In this document: positions 1 through 6,514 of the stretch, one piece after another | Layout of the letters: every line of letters starts with the position of its first letter | Numbering within the stretch: position 1 is the stretch's first letter | Assembly (NCBI GenBank): GCA_919902475.1 | Contig: CAKKRA010000302.1 | Coordinates: 1-12,399, forward strand | Length of the DNA: 12,399 bases | From: Nitrospiria bacterium | Lineage (GTDB): Bacteria; Nitrospirota; CAKKRA01; 9FT-COMBO-42-15 | Direction of reading: 5' to 3' | Made by a program: the position numbers and the translations under genes | Notes under the pieces: model-generated | Seen by the model: the letters and a program-made list of their open reading frames with translations, nothing else | What the model was told of the DNA's origin: nothing | Databases searched by the model: none

Positions 1-1
1 G

Positions 2-628
2 GGCTTGATAAAGCATTTTGCTGATATATATAAACTAAAAAAAGATGACCTGCTTCAGCTTCCGAGGTTTGCGGAAAAATCTGCACAGAATCTTATTGAT
101 GCCATAGAAAAGAGCAGGCATACAACGCTCTCTAAATTCCTTTACAGCCTCGGCATAATCCATGTTGGCGAGTATGCTGCAAAACTTTTGTCATCGAATT
201 TTGAAAAACTTGAAGAGTTTTATCATATAAAGCCTGAAATGGTTATGGAGATAAAACAGATAGGCGAAAAGATTGCAGGTTCAATTACAGCCTTTTTCAA
301 TGATTCAGAAAATATCCGCACCATTGAGAAGCTAAAATCGCTTGGCCTTGAGATAACTAATCCTGATTTTAGAGAAAAGAAGAAAGGGGAGCTGCCCCTC
401 GAGGATTTTACCTTTGTGATAACAGGCTCCCTGCCAAAATCAAGAAAAGAGATTGAGGACATGATTGAGGGACTCGGCGGACATGTAACAGCATCTGTTT
501 CAAAGAGTACAGACTACCTTATTGTTGGAGATGAACCCGGCTCAAAACTTGATAAGGCAAAATCGCTCGGTGTAAAGTCTGTTACTTATGATGAGCTGTT
601 GAAGATTATCAGGGAAAAAGCGAAGTAA
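2..628 (+). CDS. ligA: NAD+-dependent DNA ligase LigA, C-terminal part (5' end outside window)
   Basis: This is the 3' portion of a bacterial NAD+-dependent DNA ligase, which seals nicks in replication and repair. The frame is open from base 2 (reads GLIKHFADIYKL), and this junction normally follows the zinc finger, so the TTG at base 5 is an internal leucine and not a start. About 208 residues are present. Residues 10-125 form the tandem helix-hairpin-helix region (LPRFAEKSAQNLIDAIEKS, then LYSLGIIHVGEYAAKLL and IKQIGEKIAGSI). Residues ~130-207 are a BRCT domain (DFTFVITGSL, GGHVTASVSKSTDYLIVG, AKSLGVKSVTYDELL). The adenylation, OB-fold and zinc-finger domains lie upstream of the window. It is the only plus-strand gene and converges on a diguanylate cyclase gene with only six bases between the stop codons. 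It has no visible functional link to the chemosensory cluster. Confidence 0.95.
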   Translation, partial: GLIKHFADIYKLKKDDLLQLPRFAEKSAQNLIDAIEKSRHTTLSKFLYSLGIIHVGEYAAKLLSSNFEKLEEFYHIKPEMVMEIKQIGEKIAGSITAFFNDSENIRTIEKLKSLGLEITNPDFREKKKGELPLEDFTFVITGSLPKSRKEIEDMIEGLGGHVTASVSKSTDYLIVGDEPGSKLDKAKSLGVKSVTYDELLKIIREKAK

Positions 629-634
629 TATTAA

Positions 635-1564
635 TCAGCGGTTTAAACTATATGCCTTATAGCAGTTTCTACCAGCGGCCTTTGCAGCGTATAGAGCCTC
701 ATCTGCTGCTTTAATAAGCCTCTCCTTGTTGTCACCGTGATATGGATATATTGCTATACCAAGGCTTATAGTGAACTTGAAGTCTTGCGGTAATCCCTCC
801 GGAGGAAAACCATTACTAACAAGATGCCGAAGCTTCTCAGCAACTACCTTAGATCCTGCAAGATCTGTCTCTGGGAGAAGGAGCATGAATTCTTCTCCGC
901 CGTATCTTGCGGCTATGTCAACTGTACGTAGATTTTTTCTTAGCATGTCTCCCATATATCTTAATACAATATCTCCTCCCGGATGGCCGTAGGTATCATT
1001 TACCTTTTTAAAATAGTCTATATCAATCATAATACAACTAAAGAAACGGTTGTATCGTTTCGCACGTTCAATCTCTTCGTCAAGCCTTTTTAGTATATAT
1101 CTTCTGTTATAAAGTATTGTTAACTCATCCCGTATTGAAAGAACCTCAAGGATGTCATTTTTTCTCTTTAGTTCATCCCGCGATAGTTTTAAACTAATAG
1201 CGTTTTTTACACGAGCCTCTACTTCTTCATGATAAAATGGCTTGGTTATATAATCAAAAGCGCCAATATTAAATCCTTCTATTTTATCCCGTTTCTCAGT
1301 CTTTGCTGTAATAAATATTACGGGTATATCCCTTGTTAACTCTTTAGATTTTAGCATCTTACATATAGAATAACCGTCATCTTTAGGCATTATTACATCT
1401 AATAATATTAAGTCCGGCATCAGGGATTCAGCAATCTCCATTGCTTCGGAACCTTTTGTAGTAGCATGTATCTCAAAACCAATCTTAACAAGACACTCTT
1501 TAAGATATTCTATTTGAATTGGACTATCATCAACAATCAGAATCTTTGGAGTTTGGTTCTGCAT
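635..1564 (-). CDS. Receiver-GGDEF diguanylate cyclase (PleD/WspR type), copy 1
   Basis: Response regulator predicted to make c-di-GMP from two GTP when its receiver is phosphorylated. In the 309-residue protein, residues ~7-120 are a receiver domain with acidic pair D12/D13, phospho-acceptor D56 (LILLDVIMP) and lysine in YITKP (~108). Residues ~145-309 are a GGDEF domain with MIDIDYFKKVND, active-site GGEEF at 222-226 and inhibitory-site RTVD at 213-216, spaced correctly before the A-site. It should therefore be an active, product-inhibited cyclase. I chose ATG 1564 because the protein then starts MQNQTPKILIVDDS, matching MQRQSAKILVVDDS and MQKQSPKILVVDDS of two neighbouring genes. An in-frame ATG at 1594 would add 10 residues, and neither start has an ideal ribosome-binding site. 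It is last in the cluster and has its own sigma70-like promoter. It is a paralogue of the gene at 3118-4053. Confidence 0.93.
   Translation of the reverse strand: MQNQTPKILIVDDSPIQIEYLKECLVKIGFEIHATTKGSEAMEIAESLMPDLILLDVIMPKDDGYSICKMLKSKELTRDIPVIFITAKTEKRDKIEGFNIGAFDYITKPFYHEEVEARVKNAISLKLSRDELKRKNDILEVLSIRDELTILYNRRYILKRLDEEIERAKRYNRFFSCIMIDIDYFKKVNDTYGHPGGDIVLRYMGDMLRKNLRTVDIAARYGGEEFMLLLPETDLAGSKVVAEKLRHLVSNGFPPEGLPQDFKFTISLGIAIYPYHGDNKERLIKAADEALYAAKAAGRNCYKAYSLNR
891..991. repeat. Near-identical tract shared by the two GGDEF genes (copy 1)
   Basis: This 101-base segment covers the GGEEF/I-site part of the cyclase gene and matches 3380-3480 with, by hand alignment, about five differences. 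The 40 bases beyond its lower-coordinate edge (841-880 versus 3330-3369) are strongly diverged, and the bases beyond the other edge are roughly 80% identical. Synonymous sites are conserved too, which points to a recent gene-conversion tract rather than protein-level selection alone. Confidence 0.6.
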
Positions 1565-1612
1565 TATTAATTTTTTATCCTTAATTATCCTCATTATTTT
1601 CCCAACACCTTA

Positions 1613-1640
1613 AATATATCACCAGAATTTCATTTGTCAA
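1613..1640 (-). promoter_or_regulatory. Sigma70-like promoter for receiver-GGDEF copy 1
   Basis: On the minus strand a perfect -35 hexamer TTGACA (1635-1640) is followed after 16 bases by TATATT (1613-1618), one mismatch from the -10 consensus. Predicted transcription start is near 1606, about 40 bases before ATG 1564 (or 12 before ATG 1594). It lies in the 86-base gap after the chimeric kinase gene, so the last cyclase could be expressed independently of the upstream cluster. This is a match to consensus only. Confidence 0.55.
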
Positions 1641-1680
1641 GATTGCAAGTGAGCAAAAATTGCCTTTTTCCTTAAGATTG

Positions 1681-1875
1681 TTATTGCAGCTTCTTCTTTA
1701 ATTCATGGAGTTTGCTCAATGCCTCAAGGGGGGTCATGTTCAGGATATCAATGCCAAGGAGCTCTTTAATAACAGGGCTTGCCTGAGTGGTGAAGATGTC
1801 AATCTGCCTTGTATGCCTTTCAGCAGGGGTTATATCCGATTGTGCAATCTTCGGCTCACCTACTTCATTTAGCTC
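1681..1875 (-). other. MutS-derived C-terminal segment within the chimeric gene
   Basis: These bases encode the last ~64 residues of a MutS-type protein, from GELNEVGEPKI through the PVIKELLGIDI and TPLEALSKLHELKKKL signature that ends bacterial MutS proteins. That tail is the small C-terminal helical element linked to MutS oligomerisation. The ATPase, clamp and mismatch-binding domains are absent. The junction with the kinase lies within a few codons of base 1876, where kinase ..NESG and MutS ..EKGELNE could share short microhomology (inference). Confidence 0.85.
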
Positions 1876-2880
1876 GCCGCTTTCGTTAATATAATTAAGG
1901 AATTTCTTCTGTTTATCAGTAAGGGCAGAGTCTGGCTCGCTTTCCAGCAGAAGCTCTGAAAAGCCTATGACTGAATTAAGCGGCGTCCTTAATTCATGGG
2001 ACATATTTGCAAGAAAGTCTGTTTTTGCCCTGTTTGCAGCATCTGCCTGAATCAGTGCAGCCTCAAGGTCTTTTGTCCTCTCCCTGACCTTGTCCTCAAG
2101 GGACTGGATAAGCATTGCCTTTTCAGCGCACAAGGCGCCCAGCCTCTGCGCCATGCTGTTAAAGGCATTCCCAAGATGTCCCAGCTCATCCCTGCTTTTT
2201 ACATCAACGCAGATATTAAACTTTTTATTTTCAATATTATTTACTGCATCGTTGAGTGTTTTTAGTGGAGAGACTATTGAACGCCTTATATAGATTATTA
2301 TAACAGCGGCAGTAACGCTAAAAACAAACACAGCAGAAAAGGTAAAAAATGTAAAACCCCTTACTTTATCTTCATGGTCTGTTTCAATATGTTTTACAAA
2401 ATTATTTATCTTTTCTACATAGGCATTGATGAGATTGTCATATTCCTGAATTTCTTTTTTTGGGGAGGGTAGAGTTATTATATCTAATAACGCAGGTTTA
2501 AATATAAGATTCCAGCCATTAACAATGTTATCAAATATTAACACGGCGCCCTCTTCGTGTTTAGTTAATGGTCGAATCCGTAATTCCCTGCTGCCCTTTT
2601 TCAGATTTTCAATTATCTCTTCAAATCTTACAACCTCATCTTTAAGCCCTTTTTTAAGCAGCTCTGCATTTTCAGGTTTTCCTTCCAATGTTATCTTTTG
2701 AACAAGCCACGCCATCTTAAAGGAGCGGAACATTAGGTGGCCTGCAAGGTTTATAGCTACGCCTTCGCCCTTTATATGATGCAGAAACAGAATGGCTGCA
2801 TACATATAAGCAGCTATAAGGCTAAGGGCAACTATGCTTAGCAATGCAAATTTCCTTGTGAGGGTATTAATTATAGCCAT
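1681..2880 (-). CDS. Chimeric protein: truncated HAMP sensor histidine kinase fused to the MutS C-terminal tail
   Basis: The first ~335 of 399 residues are a membrane histidine kinase. There is TM1 at ~10-33, a sensor region beginning GVAINLAGHLMFRSFKMAWL that resembles the P-box of NarX and PilJ-type sensors, and TM2 at ~178-199. HAMP spans ~195-250, a coiled coil leads to HisKA, and the phospho-acceptor is H295 (FLANMSHELRTPLNSVIGFS). HisKA breaks off after FLNYINESG, where HLLSLIND-type sequence would normally follow. The remaining ~64 residues instead read as the end of the mismatch-repair protein MutS: IDIFTTQASPVIKELLGIDI, then NMTPLEALSKLHELKKKL. No HATPase_c domain (N, G1, G2 boxes) is present here or nearby, so the protein cannot autophosphorylate alone. 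The reading frame is intact, and ATG 2880 follows a good AGGGAGG site. It may be a deletion relic, an expressed dead sensor, or an assembly join. It is flanked on both sides by receiver-GGDEF genes, its likely original partners. Confidence 0.88.
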   Translation of the reverse strand: MAIINTLTRKFALLSIVALSLIAAYMYAAILFLHHIKGEGVAINLAGHLMFRSFKMAWLVQKITLEGKPENAELLKKGLKDEVVRFEEIIENLKKGSRELRIRPLTKHEEGAVLIFDNIVNGWNLIFKPALLDIITLPSPKKEIQEYDNLINAYVEKINNFVKHIETDHEDKVRGFTFFTFSAVFVFSVTAAVIIIYIRRSIVSPLKTLNDAVNNIENKKFNICVDVKSRDELGHLGNAFNSMAQRLGALCAEKAMLIQSLEDKVRERTKDLEAALIQADAANRAKTDFLANMSHELRTPLNSVIGFSELLLESEPDSALTDKQKKFLNYINESGELNEVGEPKIAQSDITPAERHTRQIDIFTTQASPVIKELLGIDILNMTPLEALSKLHELKKKLQ

Positions 2881-2937
2881 TATCCTCCCTGATTATAATG
2901 TCTGCATTATATTAAAGTACGTCTATTCAAAGCAGTG

Positions 2938-3047
2938 GATTCATGCTCCCTGCTAAGAACATGCAGAGCCTGCCCTGTACTTAATACGAGGACAGGTTTC
3001 TCAGTGATAAGTCTGGATTCCTGCTAAATTCATGCAGGAATGACAAG
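2938..3047. repeat. Composite intergenic palindromic repeats (ATTCCTGC..GCAGGAAT family)
   Basis: The clearest unit is ATTCCTGC (3017-3024) with GCAGGAAT (3034-3041), an 8-bp perfect stem flanked by CTGG and GACA, in the same family as the element at 8621-8691. Upstream of it are a CCTGT (2974-2978)/ACAGG (2992-2996) hairpin and a degenerate GGATTCATGC..CATGCAG copy. No ORF is present. A TATAAT at 2906-2911 (minus strand) lies ahead of the kinase gene but has no convincing -35 partner. Confidence 0.65.
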
Positions 3048-3057
3048 ATAATGGATC

Positions 3058-3094
3058 CCCTCTCCCCTATGGGGAGAGGGTTAGGGTGAGGGGG
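3058..3094. repeat. REP-like palindrome, CCCTCTCCCC family
   Basis: CCCTCTCCCC (3058-3067) and GGGGAGAGGG (3071-3080) form a perfect 10-bp stem with a three-base loop, followed by the family's conserved tail TTAGGGTGAGGGGG. The same stem plus tail, in the same orientation, recurs at 7780-7816 inside cheA and at 10059-10095. It lies 23 bases beyond the stop codon of receiver-GGDEF copy 2. There is no T-tract, so it is not a canonical intrinsic terminator. Confidence 0.85.
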
Positions 3095-3117
3095 ATTAGG
3101 ACTTGCGTTTTTATTAA

Positions 3118-4053
3118 TCATCTGTTTGAACCATTCTGATATGCCATCCAGCAGTTTCTTCCAGCGCCCTTTGCAGTGTATAACGCCTCATCTGCTGCTG
3201 CAATGAGCCTCTCCCTGCTTTCAGCGTCATTGGGATATATGGCAATCCCAAGGCTGATGGTAAATCTGAAATTCTCTGGCAGCCCTTCCGGCGGCTCTGC
3301 ATTGCAGACAATATTCCGCAGCTTTTCTGCCACTGTCTTTGCGCCTGTTAGGTCTGTTTCCGGCAATATCAGTAGAAATTCCTCTCCGCCGTATCTTGAG
3401 GCTATGTCAACTGTACGTAGATTTTTTCTTAGCATATCTCCCATATATCTTAATACAATGTCTCCTCCCTGATGGCCGTAAGCATCATTTACCTTCTTAA
3501 AATAATCTATGTCAATCATTATGCATGAAAATGTTCGATTATACCGTTTCGCCCTTTCAATCTCTTCGTCAAGCCTTTTTAATACATATCTCCTGTTATA
3601 CAGAACTGTCAGCTCATCCCTTATTGATAAGATTTCAAGGATGCTATTTTTATTTTTTAACTCATCCTGAAACAATTTTAAGTTAATTGCATTCTTTACC
3701 CGCGCCTCCACCTCCTCGGTGTAAAATGGTTTAGTGATATAGTCAAAGGCGCCCATGCAGAATCCTTTTATCTTATCCTGCCTTTCATTCTTTGCTGTAA
3801 TAAATATTATTGCTATATCCTTTGTAGCAGCGTTTGATTTCAGAGCTTCGCATATACAATAGCCATCCCTTTTTGGCATCATTATATCCAGCAAGACCAG
3901 GTCCGGCAGCAGTTCTTCAATAAGCTCAACTGCATCTTCGCTTTTTGTGGTAGTGTATATCTCAAAGCCGCTTTTGCTAAGGCACTTCTTTAAATGCCCG
4001 ATCTGGATTGGACTGTCATCCACCACCAATATTTTAGCGCTCTGTCTTTGCAT
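3118..4053 (-). CDS. Receiver-GGDEF diguanylate cyclase (PleD/WspR type), copy 2
   Basis: Second predicted phosphorylation-controlled diguanylate cyclase, 311 residues, collinear with the gene at 635-1564. The receiver spans residues ~7-120 with D12/D13, phospho-acceptor D56 (LVLLDIMMP) and YITKP lysine. The GGDEF domain has MIDIDYFKKVND, GGEEF at 222-226 and I-site RTVD at 213-216, so catalysis and product inhibition both look intact. ATG 4053 is preferred over the TTG at 4065: it gives MQRQSAKILVVDDS, matching its paralogue. It also lies one base past the stop of the upstream receiver (4055), which suggests translational coupling, and there is no strong ribosome-binding site of its own. Tight coupling to the Che genes makes it the best candidate for the CheA-controlled c-di-GMP output (inference). 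Confidence 0.94.
   Translation of the reverse strand: MQRQSAKILVVDDSPIQIGHLKKCLSKSGFEIYTTTKSEDAVELIEELLPDLVLLDIMMPKRDGYCICEALKSNAATKDIAIIFITAKNERQDKIKGFCMGAFDYITKPFYTEEVEARVKNAINLKLFQDELKNKNSILEILSIRDELTVLYNRRYVLKRLDEEIERAKRYNRTFSCIMIDIDYFKKVNDAYGHQGGDIVLRYMGDMLRKNLRTVDIASRYGGEEFLLILPETDLTGAKTVAEKLRNIVCNAEPPEGLPENFRFTISLGIAIYPNDAESRERLIAAADEALYTAKGAGRNCWMAYQNGSNR
3380..3480. repeat. Near-identical tract shared by the two GGDEF genes (copy 2)
   Basis: Partner of 891-991, with about five differences in 101 bases by eye, in the same orientation and the same position within the GGDEF domain. Possible gene conversion donor or recipient; direction cannot be told from the window alone. Confidence 0.6.
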
Positions 4054-4054
4054 A

Positions 4055-4435
4055 TTAGCAACCAAGAAATTTCAACACTTCATCCTTTAATTTATTGCCT
4101 GATACCGGTTTTGTAATATATCCATTTGCGCCAAGTGAAAGTCCGAGTTCCCTGTCTTTTTCTTCGCCCTTTGTGGTTATAACTATTATTGGCACATCCT
4201 TGTTTAATAGCTTGCGAATGTTTTCTATAAGCTGCAATCCGTTCATTTCAGGCATCATCATATCAGTCAGAACAATGTCAACATCTTGAGTCTGCAATTT
4301 TCTTATCGCATCAGCGCCATTCTCAGCCTCTGTAATAGAAATATCAGCAAATACCCTTTTTAAAGTCATTGAGAGGAACATCCTCATTGTGGCTGAATCA
4401 TCAACAACTAATATTTTAGGAGACTGTTTTTGCAT
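4055..4435 (-). CDS. Stand-alone CheY-like receiver protein
   Basis: Single receiver domain of 126 residues with no output domain, so it acts by protein-protein contact or as a phosphate sink. It has acidic pair D12/D13, phospho-acceptor D58 (IVLTDMMMPEMNG), switch threonine in VITTKG (87/88) and K109 in YITKP. The N-terminus MQKQSPKILVVDDSATMR resembles the receivers of both GGDEF genes, suggesting common origin by duplication. It starts 13 bases after cheX with an AAAGGG site upstream, and its stop codon is one base from the start of receiver-GGDEF copy 2. It is a plausible substrate of CheA and of the CheX phosphatase next door; whether it binds a flagellar motor cannot be told from this window. 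Confidence 0.93.
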   Translation of the reverse strand: MQKQSPKILVVDDSATMRMFLSMTLKRVFADISITEAENGADAIRKLQTQDVDIVLTDMMMPEMNGLQLIENIRKLLNKDVPIIVITTKGEEKDRELGLSLGANGYITKPVSGNKLKDEVLKFLGC

Positions 4436-4448
4436 GTTTGTTTACCCT

Positions 4449-4925
4449 TTAAATCCCATTCTGTGAGTTATATTTGATTGCAATATTCAGGGTTACCTCG
4501 CCAAACCTTGTGTCAAGGGGTATAACCAGCGTCTCCAATTGCGGCGTTGAGCTTGACATCTCTTTTCCTTTTAAAAAGGTTGGGGGAGATGTGGTGAATT
4601 TAAACCCCATATCATTTAGGTGGCTTACAGCATTTCCAATCATCATGTTTGTAAGCTCAGAAAGGCTGTCAATTACAGTAGGCGTAAATTGCGTAAAATC
4701 TGCATTGTTCATTCTTCCTGCAATAGCAAGCGCGGTTCTATCATCCATTTCAAAGATTACCCTACCCTCCACATCTCCTGCTAAACCAATGATTGTTACA
4801 ATATCCTTTGTTGGCGTAGGCGATGGTTTTAAAGAAAGCTCACCCCATTTTATCTCTAAATGGGACATCTCTGAAAGGACATATCTTGCTGATTCAATAA
4901 AGGGGTCAATGTAGTCAAGCCTCAT
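4449..4925 (-). CDS. cheX: CheX-like chemotaxis phosphatase (CheC/CheX/FliY family)
   Basis: Predicted phosphatase that removes the phosphoryl group from CheY-P. The 158-residue protein is the usual size for CheX. It has a family-typical N-terminus (YIDPFIESARYVLSEMSHLEI), a central GLAGDVEGRVIFEMD strand region, and the catalytic ExxN signature at E90-L-T-N93, followed by MMIGNA. Only one such motif is visible, as in CheX and unlike the two of CheC. ATG 4925 is chosen because AAGGAG (4933-4938) sits 7 bases upstream; the longer frame to 4952 adds nine residues without support. It lies between cheY and a second CheY-like receiver, its likely substrates. No CheD is seen in the window. Confidence 0.88.
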   Translation of the reverse strand: MRLDYIDPFIESARYVLSEMSHLEIKWGELSLKPSPTPTKDIVTIIGLAGDVEGRVIFEMDDRTALAIAGRMNNADFTQFTPTVIDSLSELTNMMIGNAVSHLNDMGFKFTTSPPTFLKGKEMSSSTPQLETLVIPLDTRFGEVTLNIAIKYNSQNGI

Positions 4926-4932
4926 TTTTGTT

Positions 4933-4938
4933 CTCCTT
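4933..4938 (-). promoter_or_regulatory. Ribosome-binding site deciding the cheX start
   Basis: AAGGAG on the minus strand, seven bases before ATG 4925, fixes the cheX start against the longer in-frame ATG at 4952. Confidence 0.7.
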
Positions 4939-4941
4939 AAT

Positions 4942-5008
4942 TGATTACACAAAAATAAGATAGCATTTTCTAATCTGTGTAATCATGTTTTCAAAATCTG
5001 TGTAATCA
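4942..5008. repeat. Three-copy TGTGTAATCA repeat between cheY and cheX
   Basis: AATCTGTGTAATCA occurs directly at 4972-4985 and 4995-5008 (23-base period), and its ten-base core occurs inverted at 4942-4951 (TGATTACACA). The inverted copy can pair with either direct copy (10-bp stem). The right-hand copy contains the cheY stop codon (TGA on the minus strand at 5006-5008), so the repeat has formed or replaced the gene's end. It occupies nearly all of the 80-base cheY-cheX gap. Confidence 0.75.
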
Positions 5009-5425
5009 GATATTTTCTCCGTTTTCTTCAAGAACAGACCTTACAATCTTTACTGCATATTCTACTTGAACAGGTTTTGTTATAAAGTGTTTTGCGCCGA
5101 GACCGATTGCCTTTTTTACCAAATCCTTGTGTCCCAAAGAGCTGACCATTATAATAGTCGCCTTGTCATCTTCCTTTATTATCTCGCCTACTGCGTCAAC
5201 ACCCTCCATTTCAGGCATAGTGATGTCCATCAAAACGACGTCAGGCCTTAATTTCTTGTATTGCTCAATGGCCTCTTTGCCTGTTCCAGCCTCGCCTGCA
5301 ATCACACCTCCAAGCAAAAAAACTATTCTTGCTATGTTCTTCCTTGCAAATTCCGAGTCATCTACAAGGAGAAACCTGTAAGGCGTCTCATCTTTCTTTT
5401 TTAATACACTATTTGCTTCTTGCAT
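5006..5425 (-). CDS. cheY: Chemotaxis response regulator CheY
   Basis: Single-domain receiver of 139 residues, phosphorylated by CheA. An extended N-terminus of ~14 residues precedes the domain (YRFLLVDDSEFARKNIARIV). It has acidic pair D22/D23, phospho-acceptor D67 (VVLMDITMPEMEGVDAV), IIMVSSLG with the switch serine, and FITKPVQ with the conserved lysine. The MDITMPEM..DAV signature is typical of CheY in CheX/CheC-containing systems. ATG 5425 lies 17 bases inside the 3' end of cheB and is preceded by a strong AGGAGGT site, so it is translated from the cheB message. It is directly upstream of cheX, its probable phosphatase. Its stop codon lies in a repeated sequence. Confidence 0.93.
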   Translation of the reverse strand: MQEANSVLKKKDETPYRFLLVDDSEFARKNIARIVFLLGGVIAGEAGTGKEAIEQYKKLRPDVVLMDITMPEMEGVDAVGEIIKEDDKATIIMVSSLGHKDLVKKAIGLGAKHFITKPVQVEYAVKIVRSVLEENGENI

Positions 5426-6488
5426 TTACCACCTCCTTCCTTATTATGTTTCCGAGGAGACCCGGAATCTCTTCAAGGGAAGCTATTTCGTCTATATGTC
5501 CCCTCTCAATAGCTGCTTTTGGCATCCCAAATACTATACAGCTATTTTCATCCTGTGCTATTGTCATGCCTCCTGATGCCTTTATCCTGCCTATACCATC
5601 AGCGCCGTCATCTCCCATGCCTGTCATTATTACACCAATGGAGTTCTCGCCGTATTCAGCAGCAACAGATGTGAATAAGACATCTGCAGACGGTCTGTGC
5701 CCTGATACAGTCTGGCTTCTGCTTAGTACAGCGATTCCCCCGAGCGGCATCCTCTTTGCCTTTAAGTGTATATTCCCAGGGGCAATCAGCGCCCTGCCAG
5801 GGAGTATTAAATCACCGTCTCTTGCCTCTTTTACCTCTATCTGACACAACTGGTTGAGCCTTGCTGCAAAGAGCTCTGTAAATCCCTCAGGCATGTGCTG
5901 CACTATTACTATGCCTGCTGAAAAATCCTTTGGTATCTGCGGCAGTATAAAACTTAATGCATTTGGCCCTCCTGTTGATATTCCAATGGCAACCACCTTC
6001 TCTGCCTTATTGGATAACGGCAGAGTTTTTTTTATCTTCGGCTGTGGCCTTTCATCATTAATCCTTTTTAATTTTGACGCTGATGTCTTTGCAATTGCCC
6101 TGATCTTCTGGAGTATTTCATTTGCAATATCCATTATATGAACAGAGATCGCCTCTCTCGGCTTTGTTACAAAATCAACTGCCCCTAATTCAAGGCCCCT
6201 TAAAGTGGTTGCCGCGCCTTTTTCTGTCAAAGAGCTTATAAGAAGCACAGGTATATTATATTCCTTCACAATATGCGGCAGTGCAGTAAGCCCGTCCATC
6301 CTCGGCATGTCCACATCAAGGGTAATTATATCCGGCTTCAGCTCAGCTATCTTCTTTAAGGCAAAGAGGCCGTCCATTGCAGTGCCGACAATCTCTATAT
6401 CCGGATCCATTGTCAGTATCTGTGGTATCATCTTCCTCATCAGGGCAGAGTCGTCTACCACCAATACCCTTATCTTTTTATCATCCAT
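5409..6488 (-). CDS. cheB: Protein-glutamate methylesterase/deamidase CheB
   Basis: Adaptation enzyme that demethylates and deamidates glutamates of the chemoreceptor when phosphorylated by CheA. It has 359 residues, the normal length. The receiver spans ~5-115 with D13 area VVDDSALMRKM, phospho-acceptor D58 (IITLDVDMPRMDG) and K109 (FVTKP). A linker runs to ~160. The methylesterase domain has catalytic S171 in GISTGGPNAL, H198 in VQHMPEGFT and the aspartate in MTGMGDDGADG (~293/294), plus GHRPSADVLF. All catalytic residues are present. It starts 26 bases after the cheA stop with AAAGGAG 8 bases ahead of ATG 6488, and its end overlaps cheY. Works opposite CheR on the MCP encoded in the same cluster. 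Confidence 0.97.
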   Translation of the reverse strand: MDDKKIRVLVVDDSALMRKMIPQILTMDPDIEIVGTAMDGLFALKKIAELKPDIITLDVDMPRMDGLTALPHIVKEYNIPVLLISSLTEKGAATTLRGLELGAVDFVTKPREAISVHIMDIANEILQKIRAIAKTSASKLKRINDERPQPKIKKTLPLSNKAEKVVAIGISTGGPNALSFILPQIPKDFSAGIVIVQHMPEGFTELFAARLNQLCQIEVKEARDGDLILPGRALIAPGNIHLKAKRMPLGGIAVLSRSQTVSGHRPSADVLFTSVAAEYGENSIGVIMTGMGDDGADGIGRIKASGGMTIAQDENSCIVFGMPKAAIERGHIDEIASLEEIPGLLGNIIRKEVVNARSK

Positions 6489-6514
6489 TAAATGACTCCT
6501 TTATCCTCTCCAAC

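Noticed and set aside
5..7. TTG at base 5 as a genuine start of a short ligase-like gene
   Set aside because: The frame stays open to the window edge and the residues match the middle of LigA, so this is a truncated view of a longer gene.
629..634. Bidirectional terminator between ligA and the convergent cyclase
   Set aside because: Only six bases separate the stops and I see no hairpin with a T-tract around them; termination must lie inside the genes or use Rho.
1641..1680. Terminator after the kinase-MutS chimera
   Set aside because: Only a four-base GCAA/TTGC stem is visible with a weak T run; too short to call.
4972..5008. CRISPR-like direct repeats
   Set aside because: Only two direct copies of 14 bases separated by nine bases, one overlapping a coding end; no spacers or cas genes.
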